A stretch of DNA of 64,000 nucleotides from Maribacter aquimaris (GTDB lineage: Bacteria > Bacteroidota > Bacteroidia > Flavobacteriales > Flavobacteriaceae): NCBI RefSeq assembly GCF_014596745.1, contig NZ_JABTCF010000004.1, forward strand, positions 248,001-312,000, in the 5' to 3' direction. Under the pieces are notes generated by a model. The model made no database searches. It saw nothing but the letters and a program-made list of their open reading frames with translations, and was not told the origin of the DNA. Shown in pieces: positions 36,561 to 43,259 of the stretch. The number at the start of each line of letters is the position of its first letter. Positions within the stretch are counted from its first letter, which is position 1. The translations under genes were made by a program, and so were the position numbers.

Positions 36561-36600
36561 GGCGGGTTATTTCTTTACAGGAAATAGCCCGCCTGTTTTA
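36561..36600 (+). terminator. Rho-independent terminator after the small lipoprotein gene
   Basis: GGCGGGTTATTTC/GAAATAGCCCGCC stem (one G-T pair), 7-base loop, then TGTTTTA. Confidence 0.75.
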
Positions 36601-36780
36601 TACAACAACCCCATATCCCCTTGAACTTTAAATTTCCATCAATGGAATATCCTTCCCTTAATTTATGATCCCTCCCAACATCATCCAAGTAAAAATCCCA
36701 TATTTGTCCTATCATCAAAAAACAATCCACTATTTGAAGACCAAAAAATGACCCTTTGGATAATTTAGTATCTTGACGCT

Positions 36781-37341
36781 ATGACGCTGAACATCAAATT
36801 TGATTATAATTTTATCTGTAAGGCTATTTTACAGGAACAATTGGATAACTTAGGCTTGGAATACACTTTGCAGTCCCTAGGGGAAATAAAGTTCAAAAAC
36901 AAGCTTACCCCTACCCAACGGGACCAACTCTGCCAAGCCTTTGGAAAATACGGTATTGAAATATTGGACAATCCCCAAAATGTTCTGGTGCAACGTATCA
37001 AAGATGCAATTACCGAGCTTGTAAATGACAGTGACAAAGCCCAAAAATACAATGTATCTACCTATTTATCAGATACATTGAACTATTCGTACCCCCATTT
37101 ATCCACCATTTTTTCGGAAGCGACCCATTCCTCCATTGAGAATTTCATTATCCTTAAAAAAATTGATGCCGTTAAGCATTTGATTATGGATAAAAATCTT
37201 ACCTTGACCGAAATTGCGCACAGGTTAAATTACAGCAGTGTAGCCCATCTGTCCGCACAGTTTAAGAAAACAACCGGTCTAACGCCTTCATCCTTTCAAC
37301 GAATAATCAAAAAACGAAAAGAAAAGGGAATTACACCATAA
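36781..37341 (+). CDS. AraC-family transcriptional regulator (short form)
   Basis: 186 residues. The N-terminal half (about 1-85) has no match I recognise; the C-terminal half is an AraC-type double helix-turn-helix, with the second-helix signature LTLTEIAHRLNYSSVAHLSAQFKKTTGLTPSSF (core: IAHRLNYSSVAHLSAQF). The N-terminal part may sense a signal. A response-regulator gene follows 30 bases after the stop, then a histidine kinase, which suggests one signalling unit. Confidence 0.85.
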   Translation: MTLNIKFDYNFICKAILQEQLDNLGLEYTLQSLGEIKFKNKLTPTQRDQLCQAFGKYGIEILDNPQNVLVQRIKDAITELVNDSDKAQKYNVSTYLSDTLNYSYPHLSTIFSEATHSSIENFIILKKIDAVKHLIMDKNLTLTEIAHRLNYSSVAHLSAQFKKTTGLTPSSFQRIIKKRKEKGITP

Positions 37342-37371
37342 TCAATACAAGGGTATATGGCGTTGAGCATT

Positions 37372-37803
37372 ATGAATATAGCGCTAGCTGACGATGATGC
37401 TGATGACAGGATGCTTTTCGAGGAGGCTATCGGCGAAATTGAAATAAAAACCAAACTATCACTTTTTTCCGATGGAAAACAGTTGATGGATTACCTTACC
37501 CAACCCCAAGCAATACTCCCTGAGATTATTTTTTTGGATTTGAACATGCCCATTAAAAATGGAATGCAATGTTTAAGGGAAATAAGGCAAAACGAATCCC
37601 TTTTACACCTATGTGTGGCCATTTACTCCACCTCGTCCTCTGAGCAGGATATTGAGGAGACTTTTGTATATGGAGCCAACATTTACATTAACAAGCCCAA
37701 TAGTTTTGGAGCCTTGAAGAAAGCCGTGGAAAAGGCATTGCGCTTAAATTGGCAATACCATACCTCTGCTTTGAATAGGGATAATTTTCTACTTCGGCTA
37801 TAA
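37372..37803 (+). CDS. Stand-alone response regulator (receiver domain only)
   Basis: 143 residues from ATG 37372 (MNIALADDDADDRMLF); an ATG at 37357 would add five residues. It is a single receiver domain: acidic pocket ADDDADD, phospho-acceptor Asp56 in FLDLNMPIKNG, Thr/Ser in YSTSSSEQD and Lys in INKPNSFG. Without an output domain it probably passes phosphate or blocks a partner, as Rcp1-like proteins do. It lies between the AraC gene and the PAS kinase. Confidence 0.88.
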   Translation: MNIALADDDADDRMLFEEAIGEIEIKTKLSLFSDGKQLMDYLTQPQAILPEIIFLDLNMPIKNGMQCLREIRQNESLLHLCVAIYSTSSSEQDIEETFVYGANIYINKPNSFGALKKAVEKALRLNWQYHTSALNRDNFLLRL

Positions 37804-37958
37804 TTTTATACGTCCACACAGAATTTACTGCTATTTTTATCCCTAAAGATTAATTCTTTGACCCGATTGCTTTAAGGCAATTTGAAATCTGGCAGAAGCA
37901 CTTTGCATTCCGTACTTTAGCCATACTAGCTATGTATCTCTAAAAACACATCAAGATT

Positions 37959-40523
37959 TTGGGAAAATCATCGAAGGTATTTATCGTTCTCCTCATTGCG
38001 TCCGTAGCCATACTAATGTTTATCGGCAGTACTTCCTATCGACAAATCAAAGCGTTAGGGGAATCTTCGGAAATGGTGGCCCATACCCTCCAGGTAGAGA
38101 CCGAAATACATCGGTTATTCTCACAATACACTTGGTTGCAATCAAAGGCCTACGAAACGAACCTTCTCAAAACCGCGCCCATACATAGGGGTTTTGAGGC
38201 CCAAAAAGATAGTATGGCGGACACCTTTGAGGGTTTGGTTCAACTGACTTCAGATAACCGCAATCTCCAACAAAATCTTCAGAAAGTACAGGTATTACAA
38301 GAAGAGCTGTATGGTATCCTTCCCCGAATTACCGATACCCAGAACGATCTTTATGCAGGAAATACGGCTATTGAAGCCCTTAACAAAACAATGAAGGCTT
38401 TGCAAACCGTTAAGTTCAACATGCTTAACGAAGTTGCATCACTTTTAAAAAAGTACAAGGAAGCACATCACTCAAACGTATTCCTAACACCCTTGATGAT
38501 GCTTTTACTGGGCATCTTCGCCCTATGTGTTTTTCTCATTGCATTTTGGCGCTTAAACAATGAACGCAAAGAGACGAAAAGAGCCCAAAAGTTTTTGGAA
38601 AGCATCTTGGAGACCTCTAAAAATGTCATTAGCTACTTTGAACCCGTACGTGATGCATCAGATAAGATCATAGACTTCAATATGGCGTATCACCATAAGA
38701 ACATTCACGATGTTCTGGAAAAATCGAAGCCGCCGAGGGAAGGAAGATTACTATCGAAAGCCTTTCCCCAGCATTTTGAAAATGGTGTTTTTGAACATTT
38801 TGTAAAATGCATTGAGCAAAATGAAAACCAAAATTTTGAAAAGCAGTACGACTTTGGCGAAAAACGGTTTTGGTATGATACGACCACCACGAAATTGAAC
38901 AATGGTATACTGATTACTTCCCGGGATACGACAACAGAACGTATTGCGTTGGATAATTTATCCGTTTCAAAAAAACTACTTGAAAAACGAAATCTAGAGT
39001 TGTTGGATAATCGTGCCTTTTTAAGCAACATCCTGATGAGTATATCAAACGTGGTAATGCATTTTGATTCAGTTCGAAATGACAAAGGCCATATCGTGGA
39101 TTTTGAACTCTTATATGTAAACGATGCCATTCATGATATAACTGGCGATAATCCGGCAGCGATAAAACATGAAAAAGCTTCTAAATTATTTCCTACTATT
39201 TTCACCAATGGGGTTTTTGAAAAATTAGTGACCTGTATTGAAGAGGATCGGCAAAGGGATTATGAGACCGATTATGAAAATGATGGAAAAAAATACTGTT
39301 TTCAGGCCACTGCCAGAAAGTTGAACGATGGGGTTACCGTCACAACCCGGGATATTACCGAAGAAAAATTGAAAACTGAACGCCTACAGGTTTTGAATGA
39401 TCAGTTATCGGTGCAGAATTCCATTTTCAAGGATGCTGAAGGGGTAGCCGATATTGGAAGCTATGTATGGTATCTCGACACGGGTGATGCTTCGATATCC
39501 GATAATTTTTACCGTATTCTTGGCTATGAGCCCAATTCATTTGAAATCACTTTTGAAATGTATCGAAAATTCGTTCACCCCGATGACCTTGAACTTTATG
39601 ATCGGTTGGGTGAGGAAACTACCGCAAAAGGGTCGTCAAATGTACATTCCTACAGAATTATAGCAAAGGATGGTAAGGTCAAGCATTTATCCCTAAACGG
39701 AAGAACTACGGAAAGAATGGGAAGACCGGTTTCCCTTGGCGTTGTACAGGATATTACAGAAAGTGTATTGGCCGATCAAGAGTTAAGGATGAAGAATGAA
39801 GCCTTGGAACGTTCCAATGCCGAACTAAGATCCTTCAATCGTGTTGCTAGCCATGACCTTCAAGAACCCATGCGTAAAATACAATTATTCGTCTCAAGGA
39901 TTTCCGATACAGAACAGGATCGTCTTTCCGACAAGGGAAAAGTATATTTCGAAAAGGTCAGTAGTGCCGCTAACCGTATGCAGACACTCATAAAATACTT
40001 ATTGGCCTATTCGCGTTTAAACAAAAAGAAAGATGATTTCAGTAAGGTCTCCCTCCATGAAATTGTTGCCAAAGTCTTGGATGACCTGGAAGAGCGTATC
40101 GCGGAAACGGGTGTAGAAATCGCAGTGGATAAACTACCAAAAATAAATGCGATTCCCTTTCAAATAGATCAATTATTGGGCAATCTGGTTTCCAATGCCA
40201 TTAAATACCGAAGTTTGACCGAACCAGCGAGAATAGTCATCGATTGTAAAAAATTACCGCGGAATAAAGTGCCTGGGGATTTTGACAAGAAAAAAGAGTA
40301 TTACTACCGACTATCGGTAATCGACAACGGAATCGGTTTTGATAATGCCCATGCCCAAAAGATATTTGGACTTTTTGAACGGCTACACCAAAGGGATGAA
40401 TACTCAGGTACAGGAATCGGTTTGGCCATTTGCAAAAAAATAGCGGAGAACCACGATGGCCATATCAGTGCCGAAAGCGAAAAAGGGAAAGGATCGACTT
40501 TCTGCGTTTACCTGCCTGTATAA
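37959..40523 (+). CDS. Membrane PAS-domain sensor histidine kinase, TTG start
   Basis: 854 residues from TTG 37959; no upstream ATG is in frame after the stop at 37941, and the first internal ATG lies inside the first membrane helix. Two membrane helices (about 5-24 and 175-197) enclose a helical periplasmic domain of CHASE3 type. Three PAS-like domains follow (about 205-330, 345-475, 485-610; the last has FRKFVHPDDLELYDRL-like HPDD). The kinase core has His632 in RVASHDLQEPMRKIQ, N-box LVSNAIKYRS, and G-boxes DNGIGFDN and GTGIGLAICKKIAE. Its partner may be the single-domain regulator upstream. Confidence 0.9.
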   Translation: MGKSSKVFIVLLIASVAILMFIGSTSYRQIKALGESSEMVAHTLQVETEIHRLFSQYTWLQSKAYETNLLKTAPIHRGFEAQKDSMADTFEGLVQLTSDNRNLQQNLQKVQVLQEELYGILPRITDTQNDLYAGNTAIEALNKTMKALQTVKFNMLNEVASLLKKYKEAHHSNVFLTPLMMLLLGIFALCVFLIAFWRLNNERKETKRAQKFLESILETSKNVISYFEPVRDASDKIIDFNMAYHHKNIHDVLEKSKPPREGRLLSKAFPQHFENGVFEHFVKCIEQNENQNFEKQYDFGEKRFWYDTTTTKLNNGILITSRDTTTERIALDNLSVSKKLLEKRNLELLDNRAFLSNILMSISNVVMHFDSVRNDKGHIVDFELLYVNDAIHDITGDNPAAIKHEKASKLFPTIFTNGVFEKLVTCIEEDRQRDYETDYENDGKKYCFQATARKLNDGVTVTTRDITEEKLKTERLQVLNDQLSVQNSIFKDAEGVADIGSYVWYLDTGDASISDNFYRILGYEPNSFEITFEMYRKFVHPDDLELYDRLGEETTAKGSSNVHSYRIIAKDGKVKHLSLNGRTTERMGRPVSLGVVQDITESVLADQELRMKNEALERSNAELRSFNRVASHDLQEPMRKIQLFVSRISDTEQDRLSDKGKVYFEKVSSAANRMQTLIKYLLAYSRLNKKKDDFSKVSLHEIVAKVLDDLEERIAETGVEIAVDKLPKINAIPFQIDQLLGNLVSNAIKYRSLTEPARIVIDCKKLPRNKVPGDFDKKKEYYYRLSVIDNGIGFDNAHAQKIFGLFERLHQRDEYSGTGIGLAICKKIAENHDGHISAESEKGKGSTFCVYLPV

Positions 40524-40742
40524 GGTACTGTTTCTCTTCATAACGGTATCCTATTATATTATACGTACACGGTTATAGCCCCTACGTATCGTCCGATCCA
40601 GACAATCGTACGCTGCACATCGATGCAATAAAGAGATAAACGCGGGCATACGGCCCCAATTACGCATAACCTTACCCTCCTTCAATTCCCCAAAACCGTC
40701 CATTCTTCATGATTTTTAACTTTTTGTTTAGACTATTCCGAT

Positions 40743-40776
40743 AATTATATAACAGAATACGAAAATTCTATAACAG
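40743..40776 (+). promoter_or_regulatory. Tandem 13-base direct repeat, candidate AraC-type operator
   Basis: AATTATATAACAG (40743-40755) and AATTCTATAACAG (40764-40776) differ at one base. They are offset by exactly 21 bp, two helical turns, as in classic AraC half-sites. They lie just upstream of the -7 element at 40796-40803, where a -33 element would be, and none is visible there. Confidence 0.6.
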
Positions 40777-40795
40777 CGCAGGCAGGGTTGACAAC

Positions 40796-40803
40796 TAACT
40801 TTG
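40796..40803 (+). promoter_or_regulatory. Candidate -7 promoter element for the AraC gene
   Basis: TAACTTTG matches TAnnTTTG and lies 50 bases before the AraC start. It has no -33 TTG at the usual distance and follows a tandem AraC-type repeat, so transcription probably needs an activator. Confidence 0.55.
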
Positions 40804-40852
40804 CATCAAGCATATCGGAAGATCGATTACGAACCCTCTAAAAAACAACACC

Positions 40853-41878
40853 ATGAAAATCATTGAACTCAACACAAATACCATCGAGGATATCTTTAAG
40901 CAGTTACAGACCGATTTAGGGGGCACACTTGAAAGTTTACCTAAAGAGTATAGTTTGGTCCTTGATAATGAATTGGCCCAAGGTGAAATTACAGGGATTG
41001 TGGTGAACGATACGATATCATTCATGGAATACGATGTCATCTTTAACCATGATACCGTAATTCTAAACCATACCCCAGTGACCAATCCTATTTACTTTCT
41101 CTATTGTGCCGAGGGAAGAATGAACCATAGCTTTGGATTGAAAGGTATACAAAGGACCCTTAAACAATTTCAAACTGGAATTTTTGCTTGCGATCCAAAT
41201 CAGGACACCGCGATGTTCTTCGAAAAAGAACAACGTACACGGTTTTCCTATATTTCCGTAGACACCCATTCCAAAGGGATGGTCAAGAACAACCTTCTCC
41301 AAACCCAGTTATTGGAAACCTTTATGCCCAAAGCCGGACAGGAGATCTTTGCATATATAGGCTCTTACAACCTAAAGGTTACCGAAAAGATGGAAGAACT
41401 ACAGGCCATTAAACAACGGGGTATTGTACGAAGACTTCTGGTAAAGGGTATTGTTCACCTCATGTTGGCCTTGGAAGTGCAACAGCATAAGGAGGATATT
41501 CAAAATTTGAAGAACAACCGCGGGTCATTAAGTCAAAATGAGATGGAAACCGTTAAGGAACTATCGGACTTTATCCAAAACTATCCCGAACGGAAATTCA
41601 GTTTAAAAGGATTGGCCAAAAAAGCGGGTACCTCCCCTGCAAAATTACAAGAAGGTTTTAAACTACTCCATAACCGAACCGTATCTGATTATATCAGGAA
41701 TGTACGTATTGAAACTGCAGAAAATCTAATTCGTACCACCGATATGAACATTTCCGAAATTGTTTATACCATAGGCTTGACCAGTAGGAGTTATTTCTCA
41801 AAGATTTTTAAGGAGAAGTACAATTGTAGTCCCAAATACTATCAAGACCATCAGGACGGGATTACACTATCGGCTTAA
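40853..41878 (+). CDS. AraC-family transcriptional regulator (long form)
   Basis: 341 residues. The N-terminal region (about 1-225) is an AraC-type ligand-binding half, beta-rich at first (FMEYDVIFNHDTVILNHTPV). The C-terminal AraC HTH runs from about 240 to 335: FSLKGLAKKAGTSPAKLQEG and MNISEIVYTIGLTSRSYFSK, then FKEKYNCSPKYYQ. Tandem 21-bp-spaced repeats just upstream suggest autoregulation. It ends with a terminator and is convergent with dps. Confidence 0.9.
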   Translation: MKIIELNTNTIEDIFKQLQTDLGGTLESLPKEYSLVLDNELAQGEITGIVVNDTISFMEYDVIFNHDTVILNHTPVTNPIYFLYCAEGRMNHSFGLKGIQRTLKQFQTGIFACDPNQDTAMFFEKEQRTRFSYISVDTHSKGMVKNNLLQTQLLETFMPKAGQEIFAYIGSYNLKVTEKMEELQAIKQRGIVRRLLVKGIVHLMLALEVQQHKEDIQNLKNNRGSLSQNEMETVKELSDFIQNYPERKFSLKGLAKKAGTSPAKLQEGFKLLHNRTVSDYIRNVRIETAENLIRTTDMNISEIVYTIGLTSRSYFSKIFKEKYNCSPKYYQDHQDGITLSA

Positions 41879-41902
41879 AACCATCCATACGTCACAATAC
41901 CA

Positions 41903-41928
41903 TATCCGTCTTTTAGGCGGATTTTTTA
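41903..41928 (+). terminator. Rho-independent terminator after the AraC gene
   Basis: ATCCGTC/GGCGGAT stem with one G-T pair, a TTTTA loop and a TTTTTT tail, 25 bases after the stop. Confidence 0.75.
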
Positions 41929-42080
41929 TACCCCAAACCAAAGTGTACCCATAAAATAGTTACTATTACAAAATGGACCACGGCCCATGGAAACACCATT
42001 CTTTTAAAGGGCTATTCCATGGTGATGTCCCATCAAATGAAATCCTATACAACCCTTTGGGCATACCTTATGCTATAAAA

Positions 42081-42114
42081 CAGCAGCAGCAAGGAAAAAT
42101 CCTTGCTGCTGCTG
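42081..42114 (-). terminator. Terminator of dps (GCA-rich hairpin)
   Basis: A perfect 14-bp stem CAGCAGCAGCAAGG/CCTTGCTGCTGCTG with an AAAAAT loop; on the minus strand it is followed by TTTTA. It lies 23 bases past the dps stop. Confidence 0.75.
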
Positions 42115-42137
42115 AAATATGTAGTGTTGTTTTTAGA

Positions 42138-42629
42138 CTATGAGAATGTTTTTAGTGAGGAGCGCAGCATCCAAGCCATTTGTTCGTGCATCTGCATGAT
42201 GGCCGTAATAAAATCGGCAGTACCCTCATCATTATGTGCTTCTGCATTTTCACCGATATTCTCCCTTATAAACTGGATCATCGTATTGTGGTCTTCCAAT
42301 AAAACCTCCATAAAACTAGCACTATCATTTGTTCCAGGCCCATTTTCCTTTAGTCCGGATAGTTCCAAAAATTGTTGCATGCTCCCTGGGGCATAAAAGC
42401 CAAGCATCCGAATTCGCTCAGCAACCGCATCAATCGTTTTTTCCAATTTTCCATATTCTTCCTCAAAAAAGACGTGTTTGCTATGAAAATCAATACCCTC
42501 AACATTCCAGTGGGCGTTCCTGTATTTTGTATACATAATGTATTCATCCGAAAGCAGTCTCTTTAGCATCTCAACTACTGCTTCCCTATTATCTTTTTTT
42601 ATGCCAATGGCGGTTTCTGTACTTTCCAT
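42138..42629 (-). CDS. dps: Dps family DNA-binding/iron-storage protein
   Basis: 163 residues from ATG 42629. The frame is open to 42683, but a TATATTTG -7 promoter element at 42656-42663 falls inside that extension, so the shorter start is favoured. The family marks are clear: KYRNAHWNVEGIDFHSKHVFFEEEYGKL with the ferroxidase His and Asp, Glu (core HWNVEGIDFHSKHVFFEE), and EHTMIQF-like DHNTMIQFIREN. It forms a 12-mer cage that stores iron, detoxifies peroxide and protects DNA. It is convergent with the AraC gene and has its own terminator. Confidence 0.92.
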   Translation of the reverse strand: MESTETAIGIKKDNREAVVEMLKRLLSDEYIMYTKYRNAHWNVEGIDFHSKHVFFEEEYGKLEKTIDAVAERIRMLGFYAPGSMQQFLELSGLKENGPGTNDSASFMEVLLEDHNTMIQFIRENIGENAEAHNDEGTADFITAIMQMHEQMAWMLRSSLKTFS

Positions 42630-42655
42630 ATATTTTGTTTTTTTAAGTTTATACC

Positions 42656-42663
42656 CAAATATA
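42656..42663 (-). promoter_or_regulatory. Candidate -7 promoter element for dps
   Basis: Minus-strand TATATTTG matches TAnnTTTG, 27 bases upstream of the chosen start. The -33 TTG is absent at the usual distance, as expected for a stress-regulated promoter. Confidence 0.45.
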
Positions 42664-42838
42664 AGGGCACCTATCTGATTCACTTGACGCTAAAAATCAA
42701 ATAATTGCCCCTAACAAAACCAACACCCACCCAAATGGATTCATGATCGGGCAATTAATCCCATAAGGGATTCCACAACTTTAATATTAGGTACAACAAC
42801 GCTGTTCGATTGCGTTAAAATTCGAATGTATTGGGATA

Positions 42839-42867
42839 TTGAAGATTTACCGAATATCATAGATTTG
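42839..42867 (+). promoter_or_regulatory. Best-matching promoter in the window, ahead of a candidate small RNA
   Basis: TTG (42839-42841), 18-base spacer, TAGATTTG (42860-42867). Both elements and the spacing match the Bacteroidota TTG-N17-23-TAnnTTTG consensus. No protein gene starts just downstream. Confidence 0.65.
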
Positions 42868-42872
42868 TACTA

Positions 42873-42946
42873 TAAGTATATGACAATGATCCTCTTGGGG
42901 AAGAGGTTCAAACAAGTTAAAAGGGACGCGTGGGGCGTCCCTTTTT
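42873..42946 (+). ncRNA. Candidate stand-alone small RNA (about 74 nt, two hairpins)
   Basis: The expected transcription start is about 6 bases past the -7 element. The transcript would hold hairpin CCTCTT-GGGG-AAGAGG (42891-42906), an AT-rich single-stranded linker, and an 11-bp terminator hairpin AAAAGGGACGC/GCGTCCCTTTT (42919-42945) followed by T. A 39-codon frame overlaps it (42880-42999) but runs through the terminator, so coding is unlikely. I do not recognise a known RNA family. Confidence 0.5.
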
Positions 42947-43213
42947 GTGTGTATCCAACATTTACAATGCAACCCATAGGAAAAGAACAACCTAAATAAA
43001 AAGGTTTACCAAAGCCCCCTGAGGTTATTGGTATGATTTTCTAGGTCACAATGTAGAAGTCAAACTACTTAAGCTTTACGATCTCTACATCACTGACCCC
43101 GTTAATCAATCGAAGTCTTGTATTTAAACCTATTTTGAAAACCTTGGACAGCCCAAAAACAGAAAATAGGAAACAAGTAAAAAAATTGATTTTATACCGA
43201 AACTTCCATAAAA

Positions 43214-43221
43214 TATCTTTG
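43214..43221 (+). promoter_or_regulatory. Candidate -7 promoter element for the PUL sensor-regulator
   Basis: TATCTTTG matches TAnnTTTG, 38 bases before the start at 43260. A TTG at 43186-43188 is 25 bases upstream, slightly wide. Confidence 0.4.
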
Positions 43222-43259
43222 ACTTATCTTTATCCTATAAGTGGTAAATAGTAATAATA

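Larger units (their letters stand above)
40524..40852. other. Regulatory intergenic region
   Basis: No gene. It holds the tandem operator and -7 promoter element of the downstream AraC gene, annotated separately. The rest shows no convincing structure. Confidence 0.6.
42684..43259. other. Intergenic region with a candidate small-RNA gene
   Basis: 576 bases between dps (minus) and the sensor-regulator gene (plus). A promoter and two-hairpin transcript are annotated at 42839-42946, and a -7 element for the regulator at 43214. The remainder shows nothing convincing. Confidence 0.6.

Noticed and set aside
42081-42114. GCA/CAG triplet repeat as a possible microsatellite
   Set aside because: The two runs are exact inverted repeats around a short loop next to the dps stop, which fits a terminator.
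42880-42999. 39-codon frame overlapping the candidate small RNA
   Set aside because: It reads through a strong terminator hairpin and has no recognisable protein pattern.
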